DNA from: Njordibacter sp937773555
GTDB lineage: Bacteria; Pseudomonadota; Gammaproteobacteria; Pseudomonadales; Balneatricaceae
Length of the DNA stretch: 64,000 nt
Direction: 5' to 3'
Assembly (NCBI RefSeq): GCF_047730085.1
Contig: NZ_CP159830.1
Span: 310,001 to 374,000, forward strand
Part shown: one piece after another, positions 26,689 through 39,486 of the stretch
Numbering within the stretch: the first letter of the stretch is position 1
Layout: every line of letters starts with the position of its first letter
Notes under the pieces: model-generated
Seen by the model: the letters and a program-made list of their open reading frames with translations, nothing else
The model's database searches: none
Told to the model about the DNA's origin: nothing
Program-made: the position numbers and the translations under genes

Positions 26689-26722
26689 ATACTTGACTAA
26701 ATTACTAGGTTAAGCGCATAAT
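26689..26722 (+). promoter_or_regulatory. erpA promoter with IscR type 1-like site
   Basis: TTGACT at 26693-26698 and CATAAT at 26717-26722 are separated by 18 bases, a good sigma-70 promoter 30 bases before the erpA ATG. The left half ATACTTGACT (26689-26698) matches the IscR type 1 consensus ATASYYGACT exactly, and the right half to 26713 matches about 7 of 11 positions. IscR-type sites normally embed the -35 in this way, and erpA is an IscR target in E. coli. No iscR gene is in the window. Confidence 0.5.
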
Positions 26723-26751
26723 TCTTTCCCTGAAAATGTAAAGAGAGCGGT

Positions 26752-27120
26752 ATGCCCCACACTGACGAACAAGATAAATTTGATGCAACATTGCCAGCGA
26801 TGGGCTTTACTGATTCTGCAGCAAAAAAAGTTACTCACCTGATGGAAGATGAGGATAACCAAGACTTGCGTCTACGTGTATACGTCACAGGAGGAGGGTG
26901 CTCTGGCTTTTCTTACGGCTTTACCTTTGATGATAAAGTGGCAGAGGATGATACCCAGATTGAAAACGGCCAGGTGACTATGGTGGTAGACGCTATGTCG
27001 ATTCAGTACCTTATGGGCGCCACGGTAGATTACAAAGAAAGCTTACAAGGATCACAGTTTTCTGTTAGCAATCCCAACGCAACGACGACCTGTGGCTGTG
27101 GCTCAAGCTTTTCTATCTAA
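26752..27120 (+). CDS. erpA: iron-sulfur cluster insertion protein ErpA
   Basis: A-type carrier that delivers [Fe-S] clusters to apo-proteins such as IspG and respiratory enzymes. The 122-residue protein has the HesB/IscA fold with the three cluster cysteines Cys50 (GGGCSGFSYGF), Cys114 and Cys116 (TCGCGSSF). The acidic N-terminal extension fits ErpA rather than IscA. It has its own promoter upstream. The convergent mepM ends six bases after its stop codon. Confidence 0.96.
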   Translation: MPHTDEQDKFDATLPAMGFTDSAAKKVTHLMEDEDNQDLRLRVYVTGGGCSGFSYGFTFDDKVAEDDTQIENGQVTMVVDAMSIQYLMGATVDYKESLQGSQFSVSNPNATTTCGCGSSFSI

Positions 27121-27125
27121 ACTGA

Positions 27126-28439
27126 CTAATTAGACTGTAAGGGCGTGCCTAGACGGTACGATTCAAGCTGGGCTAAAATAGTGTTTGCTACCGGTTTAAA
27201 ACCTTCCATTTGCTCTTTGTTGAGTGGCTTAACGTTAGGGAACTTCACTTTAAGTGGGTTTTTATGTACACCGTTAACGCGGAATTCATAATGTAAGTGG
27301 GGACCTGTAACTAGGCCAGAAGAGCCAATATACCCGATAATTTGTCCTTGTTTTACGCGGCTACCCTTTTTAACTTTGCTATTGTATTTAGACATGTGTG
27401 CGTACAAAGTAGTGTAGATACCAGCGTGCTGCAGAATAATAGTACGTCCATATCCTCCTTTAGTTCCGAGCCATATCACCTTGCCATCCCCTGAGGCTTT
27501 AATGGGTGTGCCTGTAGCTGCTGCGTAGTCTACACCGCGATGAGGACGTATTGTTTTAAGAACGGGGTGCATGCGTTTTAGATTGTATTTTGAGCTGATG
27601 CGGAAGAAGTCTACTGGGCTGCGTAAAAATGCCTTGCGCATGCTGTAGCCTTTGGGGGAGTAGTAGTTGCCATCTGAGTGACGTATAGCGTTAAACACTT
27701 CACCTCTATTAGTAAACTGCGCTGCTAAAATCTGGCCTTCCCCAATAAGTGCGTCATCGAGATATTTCTCCTCATAAATAAGTGCAAACTGATCTTGTTT
27801 ACGAATATCTAGGGCGAAGTCTATGTCCCAGCCAAAAATATTGGCCAGTTCCATGAGCTTCTTCTGGCTGAGCCCTGCTCGTTGGCCGTCCACAAACAAT
27901 GAACTACTGATGACACCTTGTACAAAGCGAGTTTCAATAATGGGTTGGCGGGTAATAGTTTCAACTGTGTAATGACCTTTTCCCTGATGGGAGATAATAA
28001 TCTGCTCTAAGGGGGTCTTGATGTGGCGAACTTTTTGCAATTCCCCGTTATCAAGTACAAAGTCTAAAGTATCGCCGGGGAATAAGGTGCTCAGAGACTT
28101 AGATTTCTTGGTCGCCTGAGTTACCCGGTAGACATCTTGTGCGGACAACCCTACGCGCTGAAATAGCGTGCTTAGACTGTCACCAGATTTAACGGTAACA
28201 GAGGTCCACTTGTCCACTTGAGGTTCATCCGGGACTGGTGCCAGTGGCTGGGTGCTTTCAGTGGCTAGTTTTTGACTTAAATCCAGCGTTAGTCTGGTAT
28301 TGGTTGTCGTGTGTTTGGGGCCATCCGGTGCTTGGGAGCTAGACCAAAAACCAATAGCAAGCATCAGTAAAAAAAGAAACGTGAGTACTAGTAAGTATGG
28401 TTTTGGGAAATGCTGCAACAGTTTAGAAAGGGTTATCAT
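27126..28439 (-). CDS. mepM: murein DD-endopeptidase MepM-like (LysM/OapA and M23 peptidase)
   Basis: Periplasmic peptidoglycan endopeptidase of about 437 residues. A cytoplasmic start and one transmembrane segment (about residues 14-32) precede an OapA/LysM-like binding domain (VKSGDSLSTLFQRVGL and following) and a C-terminal LytM/M23 zinc peptidase with HxxxD in HRGVDYAAATG and HLHYEF. These enzymes cut meso-DAP cross-links to allow wall expansion. The frame extends 16 codons to a GTG, but the ATG at 28439 gives the usual N-terminus. It is divergent from tyrS. Pseudomonads have the same neighbours plus anmK, which is absent here. Confidence 0.93.
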   Translation of the reverse strand: MITLSKLLQHFPKPYLLVLTFLFLLMLAIGFWSSSQAPDGPKHTTTNTRLTLDLSQKLATESTQPLAPVPDEPQVDKWTSVTVKSGDSLSTLFQRVGLSAQDVYRVTQATKKSKSLSTLFPGDTLDFVLDNGELQKVRHIKTPLEQIIISHQGKGHYTVETITRQPIIETRFVQGVISSSLFVDGQRAGLSQKKLMELANIFGWDIDFALDIRKQDQFALIYEEKYLDDALIGEGQILAAQFTNRGEVFNAIRHSDGNYYSPKGYSMRKAFLRSPVDFFRISSKYNLKRMHPVLKTIRPHRGVDYAAATGTPIKASGDGKVIWLGTKGGYGRTIILQHAGIYTTLYAHMSKYNSKVKKGSRVKQGQIIGYIGSSGLVTGPHLHYEFRVNGVHKNPLKVKFPNVKPLNKEQMEGFKPVANTILAQLESYRLGTPLQSN

Positions 28440-28663
28440 AATGTATGGGTTTAACAAATGTGATAAGAAAAAAGGCCTAAGCGACACATGATAACACGCC
28501 TGTCTGGCAAAAATAGCTCGTTTTACGCCAAATTGCGCTATTAGAAGGACGCGCGAGCGCTTTTCTATTACCCCTAAATCACGCTAGAATACGCGCTTTC
28601 GGGTGTGTTCCATTGGCTGGGTTCAACCTTTTTAATTATTTTACCAATAAGCGACTATCTAAT

Positions 28664-29947
28664 ATGACTGCTGTAGACACCAACTTACTCGCCGATTTAC
28701 AAATGCGCGGACTAGTTAATCAGATGACATCACCCGAAGAGCTTACACAGCATTTGCAAAAGTCTCGGGTGCTTTATTGTGGCTTTGACCCAACAGCAGA
28801 TAGTTTACATATTGGTAGTTTGGTTCCCTTGTTAGTGTTGCGCCGCTTTCAGCAAGCAGGCCATAAGCCTCTGGCTTTAGTAGGTGGTGCAACTGGCATG
28901 ATTGGCGACCCAAGTTTTAAATCTCAAGAACGTAAGCTTAATACTATCGACATCATTGATCAGTGGGTAGATCGCCTTAAGGCTCAAGTGTCTGCTTTTA
29001 TTGAATTTAATGACCAAGGTAATAGTGCAGCGGTAGTAAATAACTACGACTGGACAAAAGACGTGGATGTTCTAACGTTTTTAAGAGATGTGGGTAAGCA
29101 TTTTTCGGTGAGCTCAATGATTCAAAAAGAGTCAGTTAAACAGCGGTTAGAGCGCGATGGAGAAGGTATTTCTTTTACAGAGTTTGCCTATATGATTTTG
29201 CAATCCTTTGATTTTTCACAGCTGTATAAGCAATACAATTGTAGTCTCCAAATAGGTGGCAGCGATCAGTGGGGTAATATTACGGGTGGAATTGATTTAA
29301 CTCGCCGACAGCATCGCGCCCAAGTGTTTGGTTTAACGCTTCCTCTAGTCACCAAGTCTGATGGTACAAAGTTTGGCAAAACTGAAAGTGGCACTATCTG
29401 GTTGGATGAGAAAAAAACATCGCAGTATGCATTCTACCAGTTTTGGATCAATACAGCAGATGCAGACGTATACAAATTCCTACGCTTTTTTACGTTTTTA
29501 AACGAAGCAAAAATGCTTGCTATTGAAGAGCAAGACAGAGCGGCTCAGGGTAAGCCTGAAGCACAAAGCATTTTAGCAACTGAAGTAACACGTTTGGTTC
29601 ATGGTGAAAAGGGCTTGCAAGCCGCCTTAAGAATAAGTGAGGCGCTTTTTTCTGGCCAGCTTGAGCAATTAACCAAAGAGGATCTGCAGCAGCTTTATTT
29701 AGATGGTATGCCTGCCTCACAGACTAGCAAGAAAAGCATTACCTTAGTCCAGGTGTTGGTTGATTCTGGTTTGGCTAAGTCTAATAAAATGGCTAGAGAG
29801 TTTATAGTCAACAATGCGGTTAGCGTTAATGGTGACAAGGTTAGTGATCTAGACGCAGTTTTAACGCCCTTTTTAGGTTTGCAGGGTGAGTACCACGTCA
29901 TAAAACGCGGCAAAAAGTTGTTCCATTTGTTGCACTGGGCTGGGTAA
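28664..29947 (+). CDS. tyrS: tyrosyl-tRNA synthetase
   Basis: Class I aminoacyl-tRNA synthetase of 427 residues. The HIGH motif reads HIGS (DPTADSLHIGSLVPL), the KMSKS loop reads KFGKT (TKSDGTKFGKTESG), and a C-terminal S4-like RNA-binding domain is present (VDSGLAKSNKMAREFIVNN). The frame opens at a TTG 17 codons upstream, but the ATG at 28664 gives the normal N-terminus. A TAGAAT box at 28587-28592 may serve as -10. It precedes the rRNA operon, as in pseudomonads. Confidence 0.97.
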   Translation: MTAVDTNLLADLQMRGLVNQMTSPEELTQHLQKSRVLYCGFDPTADSLHIGSLVPLLVLRRFQQAGHKPLALVGGATGMIGDPSFKSQERKLNTIDIIDQWVDRLKAQVSAFIEFNDQGNSAAVVNNYDWTKDVDVLTFLRDVGKHFSVSSMIQKESVKQRLERDGEGISFTEFAYMILQSFDFSQLYKQYNCSLQIGGSDQWGNITGGIDLTRRQHRAQVFGLTLPLVTKSDGTKFGKTESGTIWLDEKKTSQYAFYQFWINTADADVYKFLRFFTFLNEAKMLAIEEQDRAAQGKPEAQSILATEVTRLVHGEKGLQAALRISEALFSGQLEQLTKEDLQQLYLDGMPASQTSKKSITLVQVLVDSGLAKSNKMAREFIVNNAVSVNGDKVSDLDAVLTPFLGLQGEYHVIKRGKKLFHLLHWAG

Positions 29948-29985
29948 ATCATTGAGCCCTAAGTGGTTGGTTTTTGACCAATTAT

Positions 29986-30004
29986 TGCGAAGATTGATTT
30001 CGCA
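29986..30004 (+). terminator. possible terminator hairpin after tyrS
   Basis: TGCGAA and TTCGCA form a 6-bp stem with a 7-base loop, followed by an AT-rich stretch rather than a clean T-run. A smaller TTGGT/ACCAA stem precedes it. It could end tyrS transcription before the rRNA promoter. Confidence 0.3.
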
Positions 30005-30046
30005 TTAATTAATTAGGTATTAATTAAGTTTTTTTGAAAAAGCGTG

Positions 30047-30074
30047 TTGACAAATAAACTCAGATCTATAGAAT
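30047..30074 (+). promoter_or_regulatory. rRNA operon promoter with AT-rich UP element
   Basis: TTGACA (30047-30052) and TAGAAT (30069-30074) with a 16-base spacer, preceded by a very AT-rich stretch (about 30005-30040) typical of UP elements. The 16-base spacer and the GC-containing discriminator ACGCCACC are usual for growth-rate and ppGpp/DksA controlled rrn promoters. It starts about 270 bases before 16S. Confidence 0.8.
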
Positions 30075-30136
30075 ACGCCACCTCGGTTGAGCGCACTGCT
30101 TCACGGCAAACTACTCAATCGACCGCTCTTTAACAA

Positions 30137-31932
<1,796 letters not shown>

Positions 31933-32116
31933 GAAGTTAAGAGCAAACACGCGTTAGCTCAATCTAAAGTGGCTTAAAGTCAATTTGGGTAGGTTTGCGC
32001 ATGATTTTGTTTGTTAACAAGGCATGTGCCGAGTAAAGCAAGATGTTGGTGTAAAACCAACCATTAGCTGAGCGAGTAACAGAACCGCGTTAACCAAGCA
32101 AAACACACGTTAACAT

Positions 32117-32193
<77 letters not shown>

Positions 32194-32320
32194 ATTTTCT
32201 GACACAGTATCATTGAGTTTTTACCTTGGTTTTACTATGCTTCGTAGACCTCCGGCTTACATCAGAAAAATTAGTGCCAGTGTTAACCATACCAGTTCAA
32301 TTATATTGAACACCCTTATT

Positions 32321-32396
32321 GGGGCCTTAGCTCAGTTGGTAGAGCGCCTGCCTTGCACGCAGGAGGTCAGCGGTTCGACCCCGCTAGGCTCCACCA
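32321..32396 (+). tRNA. tRNA-Ala (TGC)
   Basis: A 76-base cloverleaf with acceptor stem GGGGCCT/AGGCTCC, anticodon loop containing TGC (CTTGCAC), T-loop TTCGACC and an encoded CCA. Second tRNA of the rRNA spacer, after tRNA-Ile. Confidence 0.98.
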
Positions 32397-32418
32397 TTTT
32401 CTAGGTCAACCTAGAGTC

Positions 32419-32512
32419 CAAAGCACAATGTATCTTGGTTTTAATAACCGTGGTTTATTGTGCTTTGTTCTTTGGAACAATGTTTAGCAAAAGCTAAACC
32501 TGCTCTTTAAAA
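32419..32512 (+). promoter_or_regulatory. spacer hairpin and second boxA before 23S
   Basis: CAAAGCACAAT (32419-32429) and ATTGTGCTTTG (32457-32467) form an 11-bp perfect stem enclosing a small GGTT/AACC hairpin. TGCTCTTTAAAA at 32501-32512 is a boxA-like sequence that renews antitermination ahead of 23S. The rest of the 413-base spacer to 32809 holds the left processing arm and nothing coding. Confidence 0.6.
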
Positions 32513-32515
32513 ATA

Positions 32516-35851
<3,336 letters not shown>

Positions 35852-35888
35852 AGGATGGCGATTTAACGATCTTCATTCACCTTTTTAT

Positions 35889-36007
35889 TGCTTGGCGACC
35901 ATAGCGAGATGGAACCACCTGACCCCATTCCGAACTCAGAAGTGAAACGTTTTAGCGCCGATGGTAGTGTGGGGTTTCCCCATGTGAGAGTAGGTCATCG
36001 CCAAGCA
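35889..36007 (+). rRNA. rrf: 5S ribosomal RNA
   Basis: About 119 bases, with terminal helix TGCTTGGCG/CGCCAAGCA and internal CCATTCCGAACTCAGAAGTGA, the standard 5S loop B/C sequence. Ends may be off by one or two bases. Confidence 0.97.
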
Positions 36008-36021
36008 CCTCATTCAGTACT

Positions 36022-36058
36022 AAAAAACCCCTAGCCTTAATCAGACTAGGGGTTTTTT
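36022..36058 (+). terminator. rRNA operon terminator
   Basis: A CCCCTAG/CTAGGGG stem with an 11-base loop, flanked by A6 before and T6 after, fifteen bases past 5S. A strong intrinsic terminator; the A-run makes it able to work in both directions. Confidence 0.92.
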
Positions 36059-36167
36059 ATTGCGCGTAGAAAAGGCAATGAGTTACGCCTAAATCAGTGC
36101 CGACAGCGCAGCTATGCACTCACCCAGCATGTTACAATAAACACTCATTAACTGAGACTATAAGAGC

Positions 36168-36647
36168 ATGTCCATAAATACGTTAATACTACTACTCGTA
36201 ATGTTTTGCATCGCCATGGTTGTGGTAATCATTAGGATTTTTACTCGTCAGCGCAACGCTTCAAAAGTTAACCAACAACGTATTGAAGATATGCAAGCAA
36301 TGCTAAAGAAACAATATACCCACCGAGTAAAAAGTATCGATGTAATTACTAGGGCAATGGCTGATAAGCAATGTGAACTAATTGAAGGTTGCATTCGTTT
36401 AAAACAGTTATTAGACCACGTTGAGTCCGATTTATTAATGCGAGAAGAGTATCAGGTGATCGCTCTAATATTTAACGAAACTGAACATATGCCAATTAAA
36501 GAGCAATGGAAAAAACTCGACAAAAAAGCTAAACATAAGTTTACGCAACACCGACTTGCTCTTGAATCCACGCATTCACAAGACATTCATGCTGCTGCAC
36601 TAGGGTTACAGCAACATGAATTTCTGGCCTACGAAAGCTTAAATTAA
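36168..36647 (+). CDS. DUF2489 domain protein
   Basis: A 159-residue protein with one N-terminal transmembrane helix (about residues 4-25), then a basic coiled-coil-like stretch and a domain with CELIEGCIRLKQLLDHV near residue 69, which I recognise as DUF2489. Function unknown; the topology suggests an inner-membrane anchor with a cytoplasmic domain. It is the first gene after the rRNA operon and its last nine bases overlap the convergent aminotransferase gene. Confidence 0.8.
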   Translation: MSINTLILLLVMFCIAMVVVIIRIFTRQRNASKVNQQRIEDMQAMLKKQYTHRVKSIDVITRAMADKQCELIEGCIRLKQLLDHVESDLLMREEYQVIALIFNETEHMPIKEQWKKLDKKAKHKFTQHRLALESTHSQDIHAAALGLQQHEFLAYESLN

Positions 36648-37787
36648 GGCGGCTTTAATACGCTTTACTGCTTCTTCTAATACTGATCTAGCGCAACCAA
36701 AATTAAGCCGTAAAAAGTTTGTGTCATTAAAGTTACTACCTGGAGATAAGCCCACACCTGCTGCTTCAAAAAAAGCGCAAGGGTCTTCAAGTTTGAGTTC
36801 AGAGACGTCTACCCAGGCTAAAAAAGTAGACTCTAAAGGTAGCATCTGCAGCCCTTTAATAGCGTTAAGTTCTTCTAGTAAATAATCACGATTATCACAT
36901 AAGTAGCTATTCATAGCAGCCAACCAATCATCGCCTTGGCTGAGGGCGGCAAGTGTTGCGGTATAACCAAACGGATTGATCTCAGAAATAATGCCATGCA
37001 TTTCATCTTTAAATGCTTGGCGTAAGTCATCATTAGCAATGACCGCCCACGAGCAGGCAAGGCCAGCTACATTAAAGGCTTTACTTGCAGCCCCTAAAAC
37101 AATGGAATTATTAAGAGCGTGTGCACTAACATCTAAATAGGGAACGTGTTTTTTATGTTTATCTAAAATGATATCCGCATGGATTTCATCAGACACCAAC
37201 ACTAAGTTGTTAGCTTCACAGTAATCATCAATACGGCGCAATTCATCACGCGTATATATTGCTCCACCTGGGTTTTGTGGGTTACAGAATAACATCACTC
37301 TAGCGCTTTGAGCATTGCGATTTTCTAACGCATCTATGTCTATACGCACCCTATTTTGAGCATAGGTCATGGTCAAATGGTTAGCTTGCTTTCCTGCTGC
37401 GGCAGGAGTGGTGTGGAAATATGGATAGACTATATCAGGGGTAAGCACCTGTTGGTGTTGCGTTGAAAGGCTGCGTATCGCAAGGCTTAAGCTGGCTACT
37501 ATGCCGGGCACCCAAACCACCCAATTGGCATCTACATGGCAGCCATATTTTTTTTGATAATAGTCAGCCACTACTTGGTTGTATTGGTCATCTGTTGAGG
37601 TATAGCCAAATACACCATGCTCCATACGATCTTCTAAGGCACGTTGAATTACAGGTGCCACTTTAAAATCGGTATCGGCAACCCACAAGGGAATGATATC
37701 CTGCTGTTTATATTTGTCCCACTTTGAAGAGTGTGTATTGTGACGATCAACAATTGTGTCAAATGAGTAGGTATCGTTGCCTTGCAT
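36639..37787 (-). CDS. MalY/PatB-family PLP C-S lyase (cystathionine beta-lyase-like)
   Basis: A 382-residue fold-type I PLP enzyme of the MalY/PatB group, which cleave C-S bonds of cystathionine or cysteine conjugates. It starts with the family segment FDTIVDRHNTHSSKWDKY and has PLWVADTDF, the PLP-contact FCNPQNPGGAIY near residue 168, VSDEIHADIIL and the PLP lysine in GAASKAFNVAGLACSW. A longer frame adds 28 residues, but ATG 37787 has an AAAGGA site ten bases upstream and fits homologues. Exact substrate unknown. Confidence 0.9.
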   Translation of the reverse strand: MQGNDTYSFDTIVDRHNTHSSKWDKYKQQDIIPLWVADTDFKVAPVIQRALEDRMEHGVFGYTSTDDQYNQVVADYYQKKYGCHVDANWVVWVPGIVASLSLAIRSLSTQHQQVLTPDIVYPYFHTTPAAAGKQANHLTMTYAQNRVRIDIDALENRNAQSARVMLFCNPQNPGGAIYTRDELRRIDDYCEANNLVLVSDEIHADIILDKHKKHVPYLDVSAHALNNSIVLGAASKAFNVAGLACSWAVIANDDLRQAFKDEMHGIISEINPFGYTATLAALSQGDDWLAAMNSYLCDNRDYLLEELNAIKGLQMLPLESTFLAWVDVSELKLEDPCAFFEAAGVGLSPGSNFNDTNFLRLNFGCARSVLEEAVKRIKAALI

Positions 37788-37920
37788 AGTGTTTGTGTCC
37801 TTTTGTGTGTTGCCAGAGACAGGGTCAGGCGCTATATTAACAGGTATTAAATGTGCTTCATTCTGAACCATATTTCCACCTTAATCTATGCTAAAAATGA
37901 GTTAATGTGGAGCTTTTGTT

Positions 37921-38093
37921 ATGCCTAAAAATGACAATGTCATTATTTTTGACGCCAATATACGCAGAAAAATTCAGGCCACATTGTTAATGAGTTAAGT
38001 GCAGATAAAGAGGTTATCTGTTCTGCTAAATCTTATCCCCATGCCTTAACTACCTTGGATGGTGACACCGAAAAACGCCATCCACAAGTTTAA
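37921..38093 (+). pseudogene. small receiver-like ORF interrupted by a frameshift
   Basis: An ATG at 37921 with GGAG eight bases before it encodes MPKNDNVIIFDANIRRKIQA and then stops after 25 codons (37996-37998). In the -1 frame the coding character continues to a TAA at 38091-38093 as HIVNELSADKEVICSAKSYP and ALTTLDGDTEKRHPQV. Joined, it reads like the first strand-helix-strand of a response-regulator receiver domain and then ends early. It could be a decayed gene, a single-base sequence error, or -1 slippage near the A5 run at 37968-37972. It lies 19 bases before the holD-like gene. Confidence 0.4.
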
Positions 38094-38112
38094 TACAGCA
38101 GTAGAGTAAATT

Positions 38113-39018
38113 ATGCCTATGTTTCCTGTACTTGAAGAAGTTCAACGTTTGCAATACCTGCAGGCACTTAATGTTACCAGTTGGCTGCCTACCAAGCCGC
38201 TAGTAGGTAGCCAGGTTAACCATGTGCACTGGCAGGCATTAGTGGTGCAGGTGATTAATGCCCCATCTTTAGTGGAAGAACTTTCCTACCCAACACCAGA
38301 GCCACCTATAGTGCCCTCTTTGCCCCTGCACGGTGAGATGCCTAGCAAACAACACGCTATTAATCCCCAAACTCAAGCCACAGCGGTAGCTGAAGCCTTA
38401 GGGTCACTCACGGCCACAGTGAGTAGCCAGTATCTTTCCCAGGCGCCAACAGTTGACCCAGTCTTGTCAGTAACTGAAAATGTGCGCTCACCGCTAATGA
38501 GGGGCACCCAAACAGACCGACTTGCGCCGCTGCACTTAGGGCTATCTTGGTATAGTAATGGGGTATTGGTAGTAAACGATATACCAGTGCAAGAAGGCGC
38601 AGCTATGAGTAGCCCTATACAGCGGTTACAAACAGCCATAGTCAATACCTTAAGGCCTGCATTAACGGAAACTACACTGCAGGTGATGCCTTCTGCCTCC
38701 ATGGAATTTAACTGGCCGCTGGTGCCCGGCCCCCATGGTGACCATTCACTAATGGGAGCACAAAGTGGACTTAAATATAGCATCGTTAAATTGTTAAAAG
38801 ATAATTCATGTAGCAAACTATTGGTAATGGGGCCTGCAGCAATACAGTTGCTTAACCCTGAAATGAGTTTGGGTGAATGTAGCCAAATAGAATTGTCTGA
38901 ACAACCTATTCAGTTGGTGTATAGCCATAGCTTACATCAGCTATTAGCAGTGCCCAGCCTTAAAGAAGAAACCTGGAAGCACTTACAACCGCTCATTAAC
39001 TCACCCAAAACGGTCTAA
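38113..39018 (+). CDS. holD: putative DNA polymerase III psi subunit (HolD-like)
   Basis: A 301-residue protein that I assign by position and weak sequence. The N-terminus RLQYLQALNVTSWLPTKPLV resembles the start of E. coli psi (LQQLGITQW and a following RRPGAL), and the C-terminus HQLLAVPSLKEETWKHLQPL resembles its last helices. It lies three bases before rimI, as holD does in E. coli. The middle (about 60-190) is a Pro/Ser/Thr-rich, low-complexity insert, making it twice the enteric length; pseudomonad psi subunits are also long and divergent. Psi links the clamp loader to chi, and chi (holC) is in this window at 60743. Assignment is moderate. Confidence 0.55.
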   Translation: MPMFPVLEEVQRLQYLQALNVTSWLPTKPLVGSQVNHVHWQALVVQVINAPSLVEELSYPTPEPPIVPSLPLHGEMPSKQHAINPQTQATAVAEALGSLTATVSSQYLSQAPTVDPVLSVTENVRSPLMRGTQTDRLAPLHLGLSWYSNGVLVVNDIPVQEGAAMSSPIQRLQTAIVNTLRPALTETTLQVMPSASMEFNWPLVPGPHGDHSLMGAQSGLKYSIVKLLKDNSCSKLLVMGPAAIQLLNPEMSLGECSQIELSEQPIQLVYSHSLHQLLAVPSLKEETWKHLQPLINSPKTV

Positions 39019-39021
39019 CAA

Positions 39022-39486
39022 ATGATGTATATTCGTGCTTTAGTTAAGGACGATATTGATCAAATAATGCACCTTTACAAAGGGCCTGGTGATCCCGTAT
39101 GGTCAAAAAAAGCCTTAGAAGATGTTTTAACAGGCATGATAAAAGGGGCTTATTTGGCTAAAGTGGGTTTCGATGAAGCAACAGGCCAGGTGATAGCCTA
39201 TGCCGTAGCAAGTCATGTCTTTGACCAGGGGGACGTACAACATATCACAGTAGAACAGTCCTTTAGAGGGCGGGGGTTAGGGCGGCAGTTGTTACAAGGG
39301 CTCGTTGATGGTTTAGTGGCTCAAGGAGTAGGAACAGTGTTTTTAGAGGTACGACCCTCTAACGGTGCCGCTGTGCATCTGTATCAGTCGATGGGCTTCG
39401 TGTGCATACAAAAACGCCAAGGTTATTACCCTGGCGTTGATGGTGTACGCGAAGACGCTTGGGTATTTAGCCTAACGTGTCTGTAG
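39022..39486 (+). CDS. rimI: ribosomal-protein-S18-alanine N-acetyltransferase
   Basis: A 154-residue GNAT enzyme that acetylates the N-terminal alanine of S18. The acetyl-CoA motif is present as RGRGLGRQLLQGL near residue 80, with the downstream VRPSNGAAVHLYQSMGF and RQGYYPGVDG(V)REDA that typify RimI. Starts at the first of two ATGs; either would do. It overlaps the convergent SulP gene by 20 bases. Confidence 0.92.
   Translation: MMYIRALVKDDIDQIMHLYKGPGDPVWSKKALEDVLTGMIKGAYLAKVGFDEATGQVIAYAVASHVFDQGDVQHITVEQSFRGRGLGRQLLQGLVDGLVAQGVGTVFLEVRPSNGAAVHLYQSMGFVCIQKRQGYYPGVDGVREDAWVFSLTCL

Noticed and set aside
37788..37871. 28-residue extension of the PatB-like lyase
   Set aside because: Lacks family similarity; the internal ATG at 37787 has a good ribosome site.
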